Assembly (NCBI RefSeq): GCF_021730615.1
Contig: NZ_JAJLMN010000001.1
Span: 3,669,501-3,733,500, forward strand
Direction: 5' to 3'
Source: Lichenibacterium dinghuense
GTDB taxonomy: Bacteria > Pseudomonadota > Alphaproteobacteria > Rhizobiales > Beijerinckiaceae
DNA length: 64,000 nt
Part shown: positions 45,611 to 54,073 of the stretch, piece after piece
How positions within the stretch are numbered: the stretch's first letter is position 1
How the letters are laid out: each line of letters starts with the position of its first letter
Notes under the pieces: generated by a model
The model's database searches: none
What the model saw: the letters and a program-made list of their open reading frames with translations, nothing else
What the model was told of the DNA's origin: nothing
Position numbers and translations under genes: made by a program

Positions 45611-46528
45611 ATGACGCCGTCTTCGCCTTCATCCGTCACGGCCGCCGAGCGCGCCACCAGCGTCTGCGTGCCGGTGGGCACGACCGACTGGCTCGCGGCC
45701 CCGGATGCCGCGATGAAGCGCGACGCCGTGGCGGGGCTCGAGCGCGGCGACGTCGTGCTGTTCCCGCACCTGCCCTTCGCGCTGTCGCCCGCCGAGGCGA
45801 AGCTCCTCGACCCGGCCGTGGTCAAGGAGGGCACCAAGACCGTCAAATACGACCCCGACACCGGCCGCGTGTGGGGCTACGCCGAGGGCATCGACGCCGC
45901 GGCGATGAAGTCGATGATGGAGCGCTACGCCGACCACACGCGGCGCCTCCTCGGGGCGCTGACCCCCTACGGTTCGGCGCTGAAGATCGGCAACACGTCG
46001 TTCCGCCCCGTCGAGGCGCAGGGGCGCCAGCAGTCGAAGCGCCACGACGACACTCGGCTCCACGTCGACGCCTTCCCGTCGCGCCCGAGCCACGGCCAGC
46101 GCATCATGCGCGTCTTCACCAACGTCCATCCCGGCACCAAGCCGCGCGTGTGGCGCGTCGGCGAGCCCTTCGAGACGGTGGCGCAGCGCTTCCTGCCCAA
46201 GATCGCGGCGCCCTTCCCGGGCAGCGCGCAGCTCATGAAGCTCGTCGGCATCACCAAGTCGCGCCGCTCCCCGGCCGACCACTACATGCTGCAGCTGCAC
46301 GACCGCATGAAGCTCGACGACGGCTACCAGAGCATCGTGCCGCACCAGACCGTTGAGTTCACGCCGGGCCAAACCTGGATGGTCTTCACCGATCAGGTGT
46401 CCCACGCCGCCATGTCCGGGCAGCACGCGCTGGAGCAGACCTTCACGCTGGAGATCGACGGCATGGCCGACCCCGAGCGGGCGCCCGTGCGCGTGCTGGA
46501 GCGCATGAAGGGCAGGAAGCTGCACTGA
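45611..46528 (+). CDS. Kdo 3-hydroxylase-like dioxygenase (KdoO family)
   Basis: 305 residues, Fe(II)/2-oxoglutarate-type enzyme resembling KdoO, which hydroxylates Kdo in the inner core of lipopolysaccharide. Metal site: LHVDAFPSRPSHGQ (HxD, about 154-167) and the later DQVSHAAMSGQHALEQTF (His, about 263). FTNVHPGTKPRVWRVGEPFE and KSRRSPADHYMLQLHD are also family-like by memory. Membrane-associated in known cases although no helix is seen here. Start ATG 45611 is preferred as GGAGA lies 6 bases upstream. Its place inside the sdh operon has no obvious metabolic logic except that both 2-oxoglutarate oxygenases and complex II handle succinate, which the reaction produces. Confidence 0.82.
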   Translation: MTPSSPSSVTAAERATSVCVPVGTTDWLAAPDAAMKRDAVAGLERGDVVLFPHLPFALSPAEAKLLDPAVVKEGTKTVKYDPDTGRVWGYAEGIDAAAMKSMMERYADHTRRLLGALTPYGSALKIGNTSFRPVEAQGRQQSKRHDDTRLHVDAFPSRPSHGQRIMRVFTNVHPGTKPRVWRVGEPFETVAQRFLPKIAAPFPGSAQLMKLVGITKSRRSPADHYMLQLHDRMKLDDGYQSIVPHQTVEFTPGQTWMVFTDQVSHAAMSGQHALEQTFTLEIDGMADPERAPVRVLERMKGRKLH

Positions 46529-46547
46529 GGGGAGGGGCAGGGGAGAG

Positions 46548-46796
46548 ATGGAGACCGTGAGCGCGACGCCGTTCCCCCGCATCACGCGCGACCCCGCCGT
46601 GATGGGCGGGCGCCCCTGCATCCGCGGGCTTCGGGTCACGGTCGGCATGATCCTCGGCAACCTGGGGGACGGTGTCGCACTCGATGACCTGCTCGCGGCC
46701 TATCCCTATATCGAGCGGGAGGACGTCCTGGAGGCGATCCGCTACGGCGCCTGGCTCGCGCAGGAGCGCGAGGTCGCCCTCGCGCCGGCCGCGTGA
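46548..46796 (+). CDS. DUF433 antitoxin-like protein
   Basis: 82 residues of the DUF433 family: [23 protein letters not shown] (about 11-33) is the hallmark, followed by [24 protein letters not shown] (about 45-68), a helix-turn-helix-like DNA-binding part. DUF433 genes usually pair with DUF5615 PIN-like toxins, and that partner follows with a GTGA overlap. Likely autorepressor and neutraliser of the toxin. Confidence 0.9.
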   Translation: METVSATPFPRITRDPAVMGGRPCIRGLRVTVGMILGNLGDGVALDDLLAAYPYIEREDVLEAIRYGAWLAQEREVALAPAA

Positions 46797-47167
46797 GGAT
46801 CGTGGTGGACATGAACCTCTCTCCGGAGTGGGTGCCGACGCTCCGCAGCGCGGGGCACGACGTCCTGCATTGGTCCGAGGTGGGGCGGCCCGACGCGCCG
46901 GACGACGAGATCCTGACGTGGGCGCGGGCCGAGGGTCGGGCCGTCTTCACGAGCGACCTCGACTTCGGCACGGCGCTCGCGACCTCGGGAGCCTCCGCGC
47001 CGAGCGTGGTTCAGCTCCGGACCGCGACGACGCTGCCGTCCCGCCTCGGCTCCTTCGTCGCGCGCGTGCTGCGCGAGACCGCGGCCGACCTGTCTTCCGG
47101 GGCCATCGTCACGATCGCCGACGATCGTGTGCGGCTCCGCCCCCTGATCTTCAAACCGAACCGCTGA
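46793..47167 (+). CDS. DUF5615 PIN-like toxin
   Basis: 124 residues, GTG start overlapping the DUF433 stop. The PIN-like nuclease acidic residues are in place: [13 protein letters not shown] (Asp, about 5), [14 protein letters not shown] (Asp/Glu, about 41-43), VFTSDLDFG (TxDxD, about 57-63). Together with DUF433 this forms a type II-like toxin-antitoxin module, presumed RNase by fold. The gene ends 11 bases before sdhB, so transcription of the toxin is tied to the respiratory operon unless an internal promoter exists. Confidence 0.88.
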   Translation: MRIVVDMNLSPEWVPTLRSAGHDVLHWSEVGRPDAPDDEILTWARAEGRAVFTSDLDFGTALATSGASAPSVVQLRTATTLPSRLGSFVARVLRETAADLSSGAIVTIADDRVRLRPLIFKPNR

Positions 47168-47178
47168 GATCCGTCGCC

Positions 47179-47958
47179 ATGGTCGAACTCGCCCTTCCCC
47201 GCAACTCCCGCATCACGACCGGCAAGACCTGGCCGAAGCCAGCGGGCGCCAAGGCGCTCAAGGAATTCCGCATCTATCGCTGGGATCCGGACGTCGGCGA
47301 GAACCCGCGCATCGACACCTATTTCGTCGACCGCGAGGACTGCGGCCCGATGGTTCTCGACGGCATCATCTGGATCAAGTCGAAGGTCGATCCCACGCTG
47401 TCGTTCCGCCGCTCCTGCCGCGAGGGCATCTGCGGCTCCTGCGCGATGAACATCGACGGGGTGAACACGCTCGCCTGCACCAAGGGCATGGACGACGTGC
47501 GCGGCGCCGTGAAGCTCTATCCGCTGCCCCACATGGAGGTGGTCAAGGACCTCGTCCCCGACCTCACCCGCTTCTACGCCCAGCACGCCCTCATCGAGCC
47601 CTGGCTCAAGACCGACAGCCCCACCCCCGAGAAGGAGTGGAAGCAGTCGCCGCAGTCGCGCCACCAGCTCGACGGGCTCTACGAGTGCATCCTGTGCGCC
47701 TGCTGCTCGACCTCCTGCCCGAGCTACTGGTGGAACGGCGACCGCTACCTCGGCCCCGCGGCGCTGCTGCAGGCCTATCGCTGGCTGATCGACAGCCGGG
47801 ACGAGGCGACGGGCGAGCGGCTCGACAACCTGCAGGACCCGTTCCGCCTGTATCGCTGCCACTCCATCATGAACTGCGCCAAGGCGTGCCCGAAGGGGCT
47901 CAACCCCGCCAAGGCCATCTCCAACATCAAGAACATGATGATCGCCCGCCAGAACTGA
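47179..47958 (+). CDS. sdhB: Succinate dehydrogenase iron-sulfur subunit SdhB
   Basis: 259 residues. [2Fe-2S] ligands in [15 protein letters not shown] (about 75-89) plus the later Cys of NTLAC, then [4Fe-4S]/[3Fe-4S] ligands in [16 protein letters not shown] (about 170-185) and [20 protein letters not shown] (about 228-247). Carries electrons from SdhA to the quinone. Complete, standard length. Separated from sdhA by four non-sdh genes on the same strand, without a recognisable terminator. Confidence 0.98.
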   Translation: MVELALPRNSRITTGKTWPKPAGAKALKEFRIYRWDPDVGENPRIDTYFVDREDCGPMVLDGIIWIKSKVDPTLSFRRSCREGICGSCAMNIDGVNTLACTKGMDDVRGAVKLYPLPHMEVVKDLVPDLTRFYAQHALIEPWLKTDSPTPEKEWKQSPQSRHQLDGLYECILCACCSTSCPSYWWNGDRYLGPAALLQAYRWLIDSRDEATGERLDNLQDPFRLYRCHSIMNCAKACPKGLNPAKAISNIKNMMIARQN

Positions 47959-48059
47959 CGGGAGGGACGGCCGCCTCATCGCGGCGACGTGATCGCGTCC
48001 GCCGCAACAGCCTCCCGATCGCGCCGCTTCCTCGCTGACAGGTTCACGAGGAGGCGCGC

Positions 48060-48554
48060 ATGTCGGCCCCGCACGATCTCAGGGACGTCTACGTCGACGA
48101 GATGAGGGACCTCTGGTCCGCCAACAACCAGATGGCGGCGGCGCTGCGGCGGATCGCGCCGCGCGCCGCGGACGGCGAGATCAAGGCGATGCTGGACCGC
48201 TCGGTCGGCGGCATCGAAGCCCACAGCGGCACGCTGAAGCGCCTGATCGCGGCCAACGGCGGCGACGCCACGCCCGAGCACTGCCGCGGCATGGAGGGGC
48301 TGGTCCGGGAAGCGATCAAGCAGGAGCTGGAGGAGGCCGCCGCGGCGGGCGGGCTCCGCGACGTGCAGATCCTCGCGCAATACCAGCGCATGACGCATTA
48401 CGGCCTCGCGGGCTTCGGCACGGCCGCCGCCTACGCCAAGGCGCTCGGCCTGCCCGACCAGGAGGCGGAGCTGAGGCGCGCCGTTTCGGAGATCCACGCG
48501 GGCGACGGCTATGCCACGAGGCTCGCCGAGGCCGCCGAGCGCGCGGCGGCGTGA
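48060..48554 (+). CDS. DUF892 ferritin-like protein (YciE/YciF-like)
   Basis: 164 residues, all-helical. LRDVYVDEMRDLWSANNQM (about 7-25) opens the domain and QILAQYQRMTHYGLAGFGTAAAYA (about 103-126) is the family's diiron/ferritin-like helix with Glu residues at expected positions in EIKAMLDRSVGGIEAH. YciE/YciF-type proteins are linked to general stress, iron and osmotic response. GAGGAGG 7 bases before the ATG. Stand-alone gene. Confidence 0.88.
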   Translation: MSAPHDLRDVYVDEMRDLWSANNQMAAALRRIAPRAADGEIKAMLDRSVGGIEAHSGTLKRLIAANGGDATPEHCRGMEGLVREAIKQELEEAAAAGGLRDVQILAQYQRMTHYGLAGFGTAAAYAKALGLPDQEAELRRAVSEIHAGDGYATRLAEAAERAAA

Positions 48555-48721
48555 GGGCGCCGCGCCGCTGACGCCCGTCGTGAAAAGGACGCATGTGCGA
48601 GCCGCGTGTCAACCATTCGCCATCATTCTCGCATCCATCCGCCGCCGCTCGCGTTGACGGCGCAAAGGGAACGGCCCAGCCGACGCTCGAAAGGGCGCGC
48701 TGCCGAGATGGAGTCGCCGAC

Positions 48722-49519
48722 ATGGCCGAGAACAATCGCACGGGCGCGCTGGCGCTGATCGCCGCCGGCGCCGTCGCCCTGGTGGCGGGCGCCTGCATGG
48801 TCGACGAGGCCCACGCCGAAGGCACGGTCAGGCGTCCCGTGGCGGGCGCCCCCGCGGCCCGCGGCCGCGCCGCCGAGCGTCCCCGCGCGGTCCGCACCGC
48901 CGCTGCCGACCGCCCGCTGACGATCCGCCGCCGCGCGGCGCCCGGCGCCTACGACGCGGTCGGCACCGGCTTCTACGGCGACGACTACCTCGTCCGCCAG
49001 CACGGCTGGAACGACCCGCGCCTCTACTACTTCGGCCCGTTCCGCACGGGCGGCGAGGTGTTCTACGGCGATCAGGCCGGCAACCCCATCACCCGCGGCA
49101 ACGCCGGCCTCGGCCAGATCGCCGGCTACGGCCCGGCGCGCGGCGGCTACGGCGGTCCGCATTTCGACGCGGTGGGCGGCTTCCACCAGGGGCCCGGCCC
49201 GGACTTCAAGATCGACAACGACTACGCCAGCGGCAGCCTGTCCCGCCCCGACTATGGCGACATAGAGCCCCGCTATCCGAGCGTGCAGCAGCGCGTGGCG
49301 ACCCTCAACACCGGCGTCGTGATGCGCCCGGCCGGCCTCACCAACGCGGCGATCGACCGCGCCGAGTCGCGCCGTGTCATGAGCGAGGGGCGCACCAATG
49401 CCTCGTTCGAGCAGGCCAAGGCTGATTTCGCCGCGCCCATGAAGCGGCAGGCCCCGATCGAGGCCGGCTTCGCCAACGGCGGGATCAACTCCATCGGCAT
49501 CGGCGACGACGCCTTCTGA
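48722..49519 (+). CDS. Hypothetical exported protein, Gly/Tyr-rich
   Basis: 265 residues. N-terminal hydrophobic stretch ALALIAAGAVALVAGACMVDEAHA (about 10-33) is a signal peptide, perhaps with an unusual Cys near its end (not a clear lipobox). The mature protein has an Arg/Ala-rich linker, then a domain rich in Gly, Tyr and Asp (GTGFYGDDYLVRQHGWNDPRL...) and a C-terminal part GVVMRPAGLTNAAIDRAE. I do not recognise the family; periplasmic or surface location is inferred. The ATG at 48722 opens the signal peptide; upstream in-frame sequence is unlike protein. Confidence 0.65.
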   Translation: MAENNRTGALALIAAGAVALVAGACMVDEAHAEGTVRRPVAGAPAARGRAAERPRAVRTAAADRPLTIRRRAAPGAYDAVGTGFYGDDYLVRQHGWNDPRLYYFGPFRTGGEVFYGDQAGNPITRGNAGLGQIAGYGPARGGYGGPHFDAVGGFHQGPGPDFKIDNDYASGSLSRPDYGDIEPRYPSVQQRVATLNTGVVMRPAGLTNAAIDRAESRRVMSEGRTNASFEQAKADFAAPMKRQAPIEAGFANGGINSIGIGDDAF

Positions 49520-49525
49520 TCGCGC

Positions 49526-49553
49526 CCCACCCGCCGCATGGGCGGCGGGTGGG
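49526..49553. terminator. Hairpin between hypothetical exported protein and PAP2 gene
   Basis: CCCACCCGCCGC (49526-49537), ATGG loop, GCGGCGGGTGGG (49542-49553): perfect 12-base stem six bases after the stop codon of the upstream gene. No T-tract, so called terminator-like only. Confidence 0.55.
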
Positions 49554-49592
49554 CATCCACATCCAGGCGGCGCGCGACAGGATCACGGTGCG

Positions 49593-50243
49593 ATGGGAGG
49601 CAGGCTCGGTCCGCTGCTCGTGGTCGCGTCCTGCCCCGTCCTTGTCACGCTCTGCGTCGCCTTCGTGGACAGGCCCGCAGCATTCCTGTCCCACGCGGAT
49701 CTCGCGGGGCAGAGGTGGGCCCTCGTGGCCCTCACCCACCTCGTCGACCCCGTCCCGCCCCTGGCCGTCGCGGGGGCGGCGTCCGCCGGGCTGGCGGCGC
49801 TCCTCGGCTGGCGCCCCGGCGCGGTCGGCCGCTCGCTGATCGCCTGCTGCCTCGCCGCGCTGGTCGCGATCGCGCTCAAAGATCAGCTCAAGCTCGCCTT
49901 CGGCCGCCTGTGGCCCGAGACCTGGGTGCAGAACAACCCGTCCCTGATCCGCGACGACGCCTATGGGTTCTTCCCCTTCCACGGCGGGCCGGGCTGGTCC
50001 TCGTTCCCGTCCGGGCACACGGCGATGATGACGGCGCCGATGGCCGCCCTCTGGGGCCGGCTGCCGCGGTGGCGCCCCATCCTGGCCCTACCCGTCGTCC
50101 TGGTGATGGTCGGGCTGTTCGGGGCCGACTACCACTTCGTCGGCGACATGGTGGCCGGGCTCTACCTCGGCGCGGCCTGCGGCGTCGGCGCCGCCGCGCT
50201 CCTGGGCCGCCGCCCTGGCACGCCCTTCGCACCGGAGCCCTGA
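49593..50243 (+). CDS. PAP2-family membrane phosphatase
   Basis: 216 residues, five to six membrane helices. All three PAP2 signatures are present: KLAFGRLWPE (about 98-107, Lys and Arg-Trp-Pro), FPSGHTAM (about 138-145, catalytic His) and ADYHFVGDMVAG (about 177-188, His and Asp). Dephosphorylates a lipid phosphate such as undecaprenyl pyrophosphate or phosphatidic acid at the periplasmic face; exact substrate unknown. Twenty-one bases before the FUSC gene, so likely cotranscribed. Confidence 0.88.
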   Translation: MGGRLGPLLVVASCPVLVTLCVAFVDRPAAFLSHADLAGQRWALVALTHLVDPVPPLAVAGAASAGLAALLGWRPGAVGRSLIACCLAALVAIALKDQLKLAFGRLWPETWVQNNPSLIRDDAYGFFPFHGGPGWSSFPSGHTAMMTAPMAALWGRLPRWRPILALPVVLVMVGLFGADYHFVGDMVAGLYLGAACGVGAAALLGRRPGTPFAPEP

Positions 50244-50264
50244 ACCGAAGACGAGCGAGTCCGC

Positions 50265-52406
50265 GTGCGCCGTTTCACCCTCCGACCGAGCCCCTCGCCC
50301 CTGAACCGCGGCACGCTGCGCGCGCCCGGCGCCGACCTCCGCAAGCTCCCCGTCGTGCCCGACCTGTCGGGCATCAGCGTCGCCGAGGGCCTGCGCGCCG
50401 CCGTGGCGTCCGGCGCCGTGCTGGTGCTGAACATCTGGGTGCAGTCGCCGGCGCTGCTCTTCGTCGCCTTCGCGGCCAACCTCGCCTGCTTCTGCGACGT
50501 CGGCGGCGCGCTGCGCGACCGGGTGCCCTCGCTCCTGTTCTTCACCGTCGCGGCGGCGGCCATGTGGAGCGGGCTCGCGCTGCTGCACGGCTTCGGGCTG
50601 CCGCTGCTGCTGCCCGCCACCGCGCTCGTGGTGTTCTGCAACGCCATGGCGCGCGTCTGGGGCGTGCGCGCCATGGCGGTCGGCAACGTGCTCACCGTCG
50701 TGCTGGCGCTCGCGGTCGACCGCGCGCTGCCGCCGGGCGAGGCCGCCATGCTGTTCGTGGCTTTCCTGGTCGGGGGCGCCTGGGCGGTCGTGATGACGGT
50801 CGGCATCTGGCGCATCCACCCGGAGCGCGAGGGCAGCCGCATGGTGGCGGCCAACTGGCGCCTGCTCGCGCTCTTCGCCCGCGACCTCGGCGCCGTGCTG
50901 CGCGCGCAAGGCGGGGAGGGCGGCCTCGCCGGCTTCGAGGCCCACGCCCGCGCCCACCGCCGCGCCCTGCGCGACGCCCTGGAGGACACGCGCGCGGCGC
51001 TGCTCGCCTCGGCGCGCCCTTCCGGCCTCGCCGGCACCGTGGTGGCGCGCAACATCCTCGCCGTCGAGGACCAGGACCGCATCTTCGGCGCGCTGATCGC
51101 GCTGTCCGACATGGTGGAATATGCCGAAGGCGAGGCGCTGGCCCGCGCGGCCGGCCAGATGCTGCGCCGACTGCGCCCCATGCTCGACCTCGCGGGACGG
51201 CAGGGCCCCTCCCGCGCCCGCGACGTGGAGCCGGCCCTGGCGCGGCTGCGGCGGGCCGCGGACGGCCACCCGGCCCTCGCCGACATCGCCGCCGTGCTGG
51301 CCGACCGGCTGCGCGTGGCGGCGCGGCTCAAGGCCGAGGATGCGGGCGCCGGCCCCGCCGACCCCGCCGAACCCGGCGCGCCATGGCTGGACGGCTGGAT
51401 CGAGCCGCTGCGCGCGAACCTCACCTGGTCCTCCGCCATCCTGCGCCACGCCGTGCGGGCCTCGGTGCTGACCGTGGCGGCCGTGGCGATCTCGTTGACG
51501 TGGTGGAGCGTGTATTCGCACTGGCTCACCATCACGGTGGCGCTGACCATGCAGCCTTATTTCGCCGCGACCTGGCAGCGAGCGCTGGAGCGCATCGGCG
51601 GCACCGTGCTGGGCGCCCTCATCGGCGGCCTCCTCGCGTTCTTCCCGCAGACCGCGCTGGTGGACTCGCTCCTGATGGTGCCGCTGTCGATCATCGGCTT
51701 CTCGGTCCGCCAGGTCAGCTATGGCGCCTACGTGGCCTGCCTGACGCCGCTCGTGGTGATCCTGTTCGACGTGGCGGAGCCCGGCCATGCAGAGTGGCTG
51801 ATCGCCACCATGCGGACCCTCTACACGGTCGGGGGCGGCGTGGTCGCCGTCGCGGCCTGCTGCCTCCTGTGGCCGAGCTGGGAGCCCGACCGCACCGTGC
51901 AGAGCCTGCGCGACGCCCTGGCGGCGCATGCCCGCTTCGCCGCGGCGGTCTTCGCGGCGCGGGCCGGGCGGGGGGAGGCCGCTGCGGTCGAGCCGGCCCG
52001 CCGCGCGGCCGGCATCGCCAACAACAACCTCGAGGCCTCGCTGTCGCGCGCCCTGCAGGAGCCGGGCCGCGCCCATCGCCGCCGCCTCGAGGCCATCATG
52101 GCGGCTGACGCGGGGCTGCGGCGCCTCGGGGGCGCGCTCCTCGCGCTCCAGCACGACACCCACGCGGACGAGGGCGTCGGGCCGGACGGCTGGGCCGCGT
52201 GGAGCCGCTGGGTGCCCGACGCGCTGGACGGGCTCGCGGCCTCCCGCGCGGCCCCCGAGCCGCCCCCGCCGGCGCCGCCCACGGGGACGCTGGCGCGCAT
52301 CGGCCGCGTCGTCGCGGTGCTGGGCGACGCCGTGGTGGACCGCGGCGCCGATGCGGCGCAGCCGCTCGCCGGGACTGCGGAAACCGCCGCCGCCGGCGTT
52401 CGTTGA
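50265..52406 (+). CDS. FUSC-family membrane protein (YccS/AaeB-like)
   Basis: 713 residues. Two blocks of membrane helices (about 40-175 and 405-540) separated by a large helical cytosolic region, plus a helical C-terminus: the fusaric-acid-resistance/YccS architecture. Second block has SLTWWSVYSHWLTITVALTMQPYFAATWQRALERIGGT, the FUSC_2 signature (YS-x-W-x-x-x-T-x-x-x-x-MQP, R-x-x-GT). Such proteins export aromatic acids or other small organics or are of unknown function. GTG start 50265. Probably in operon with the PAP2 gene. Confidence 0.85.
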   Translation: MRRFTLRPSPSPLNRGTLRAPGADLRKLPVVPDLSGISVAEGLRAAVASGAVLVLNIWVQSPALLFVAFAANLACFCDVGGALRDRVPSLLFFTVAAAAMWSGLALLHGFGLPLLLPATALVVFCNAMARVWGVRAMAVGNVLTVVLALAVDRALPPGEAAMLFVAFLVGGAWAVVMTVGIWRIHPEREGSRMVAANWRLLALFARDLGAVLRAQGGEGGLAGFEAHARAHRRALRDALEDTRAALLASARPSGLAGTVVARNILAVEDQDRIFGALIALSDMVEYAEGEALARAAGQMLRRLRPMLDLAGRQGPSRARDVEPALARLRRAADGHPALADIAAVLADRLRVAARLKAEDAGAGPADPAEPGAPWLDGWIEPLRANLTWSSAILRHAVRASVLTVAAVAISLTWWSVYSHWLTITVALTMQPYFAATWQRALERIGGTVLGALIGGLLAFFPQTALVDSLLMVPLSIIGFSVRQVSYGAYVACLTPLVVILFDVAEPGHAEWLIATMRTLYTVGGGVVAVAACCLLWPSWEPDRTVQSLRDALAAHARFAAAVFAARAGRGEAAAVEPARRAAGIANNNLEASLSRALQEPGRAHRRRLEAIMAADAGLRRLGGALLALQHDTHADEGVGPDGWAAWSRWVPDALDGLAASRAAPEPPPPAPPTGTLARIGRVVAVLGDAVVDRGADAAQPLAGTAETAAAGVR

Positions 52407-52432
52407 GGCTGCGGACGCCTGAGCGGAGCGAG

Positions 52433-52762
52433 ATGATGCGGACGACGATCCTGGCCTTGGCGGCGCTGTGCTGCTTCGGCGCGATGCCGGCGGCGCGGGC
52501 CCAGACGGCGCCTTCGCCGCAGCCGGCCCAAGCGCAGCCGGATCTGCCGCCAGACGCGGGCGAGGGCGACCAGGGCGGCGCCGGCTACCTCCCCGGCGCG
52601 CAGTTCCAGCGCAAGCTCGACGGCGGGCCCGGCTTCGTGTGCACCGCCACCAACGCGCTGCGCACCGACCAGTGCACCGCGAGCTGCCGCAAGGGCGAGA
52701 CGGCCGATTGCGTGGACGCCGAGGGCAGCGGCGCCCCGAGCTGCTCCTGCACGCACGGCTGA
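52433..52762 (+). CDS. Small exported Cys-rich protein
   Basis: 109 residues. Signal peptide (TTILALAALCCFGAMPAARA, to about residue 23), a Gln/Pro/Asp-rich linker and a C-terminal module with six cysteines after residue 68 (FVCTATNALRTDQC, ASCRKGETADCVD, SCSCTHG). The even number of cysteines suggests a disulphide-bonded periplasmic or secreted microdomain. Two adjacent ATGs (52433 and 52436) may start it. Family not recognised. It lies 27 bases after the FUSC gene. Confidence 0.6.
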   Translation: MMRTTILALAALCCFGAMPAARAQTAPSPQPAQAQPDLPPDAGEGDQGGAGYLPGAQFQRKLDGGPGFVCTATNALRTDQCTASCRKGETADCVDAEGSGAPSCSCTHG

Positions 52763-53016
52763 CCCCGACGCGCCGATCCGCGCTTCCGCGCGTCATCCTC
52801 GGAAAAACGCGCCGCGGCAGGGGCCCGTTTACCATGCCGCAACTGTGGGAAGGCTAACTCGGGCCGTCGACGGCGATCCGCCGCCGGCCTCGGGTCCCGC
52901 TGAGGCGGTTCTGCAACAGTGTGGGTTTTCTTTGTCGGCTTCCGCAGTTGAGCCGCATTGGACATCCATCCCTGGTGGCGAGGGACCCCCGACGGGCGGC
53001 CGGCTTTCCAGGTGAC

Positions 53017-53928
53017 ATGCGCGCGATGACGAAGGTGACGAGACTCCGCGGTTCCGACCCCGCCGGCGAGCCGGTGCGCGCGCCGTCGCCGCGCCGCGCC
53101 GCGCTGCCGCTCATCCTGCTGGTCGGCCTCGGTCTCGCCGGCTGCGAGACGGCCGGGTCGGTCGGCACCGTCGGCCTCGGCGTGGCGGAGGTGACGCCGC
53201 GCTCAAAGGACACCTCGGTCAACATCGCGTCGCTGTCCGACGTCGTGGCCCGCAACCCGCGCGACGCCGAGGCCTACAACACCCGCGGCGCCGCCTACGC
53301 GCGACAGGGCGACTTCGACAAGGCCATCGGCGACTTCACCAAGGCGGTGGCGATCGACCCCAACAACGCCGCCGCCTACACCAACCGGGCGCTGGCCTAC
53401 CGCCAGTCCGCCCGCAACGACCTCGCCCTCGCCGATTTCAACCACGCCCTCCAGGCCAACCCGAACCACGCGGCCGCCTATCTCGGGCGCGGCAACCTCC
53501 TGCGCGTCCAGGGCAACCTCGACGGCGCCATGTCGGACCTCGACCAGGCGATCAAGCTCAATTCGGAGGGCCAGCAGGGCGCGCAGGCGTTCCACGCCCG
53601 CGGCCTGATCCACCAGAAGCGCGGCGACCAGCCCGCGGCCGTGACCGACTTCGACAACGCCATCGACCGCGACCCCTTCGCGGCCGCGCCCTATCAGGCG
53701 CGCGCGCAGTCGCTCACCGCCGAGGGCAAGTACAACCAGGCGATCGAGGACTACAACGCCGCCCTCAACGTCGATTCCAGGAACGCCGACGCCTGGGCTG
53801 GCCTCGGCGTCGACTATGAGAAGCTCGGCAACCGCGCCAAGGCGCAGGAATCCTACGGCCGCGCCAAGACCATCGACCCGGACAACCGCACGGCGTCCGA
53901 GGGCCTGTCGCGCGTCGGCCGGGCCTGA
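53017..53928 (+). CDS. TPR-repeat lipoprotein
   Basis: 303 residues. A long N-terminal region leads to a lipoprotein signal with lipobox GLAGCETAG (Cys about 42). Then six to seven tetratricopeptide repeats from about 85 to 295 (e.g. AYNTRGAAYARQGDFDKAIG, AYTNRALAYRQSARNDLALA, AYLGRGNLLRVQGNLDGAMS). TPR lipoproteins act as scaffolds at the inner face of the outer membrane or on the inner membrane; partner unknown. ATG 53017 has AGGTG 5 bases upstream; 53026 is an alternative. A hairpin GGGGAGG/CCTCCCC follows at 53943-53963. Confidence 0.85.
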   Translation: MRAMTKVTRLRGSDPAGEPVRAPSPRRAALPLILLVGLGLAGCETAGSVGTVGLGVAEVTPRSKDTSVNIASLSDVVARNPRDAEAYNTRGAAYARQGDFDKAIGDFTKAVAIDPNNAAAYTNRALAYRQSARNDLALADFNHALQANPNHAAAYLGRGNLLRVQGNLDGAMSDLDQAIKLNSEGQQGAQAFHARGLIHQKRGDQPAAVTDFDNAIDRDPFAAAPYQARAQSLTAEGKYNQAIEDYNAALNVDSRNADAWAGLGVDYEKLGNRAKAQESYGRAKTIDPDNRTASEGLSRVGRA

Positions 53929-53942
53929 GCGCCGTATCCGAA

Positions 53943-53963
53943 GGGGAGGCCGCTGACCTCCCC
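53943..53963 (+). terminator. Terminator-like hairpin after TPR lipoprotein
   Basis: GGGGAGG (53943-53949), 7-base loop, CCTCCCC (53957-53963), 15 bases after the stop. Downstream run is CGGCCTCCTGATTTCTTG, weakly T-rich. Confidence 0.5.
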
Positions 53964-54073
53964 CGGCCTCCTGATTTCTTGTCGAGGCCGGGAGAACAGC
54001 CGAGAGCGTACGGGTCGACGTTCGCTCAGGTGCCGGCCGCTACCGGCCCGGCATCAGGCCGGACAGAGATCCC

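Noticed and set aside
45611-47167. Mobile element carrying the sdh insertion
   Set aside because: No transposase, integrase, terminal inverted repeats or target duplications were seen at either end, so insertion by a recognisable mobile element cannot be supported.
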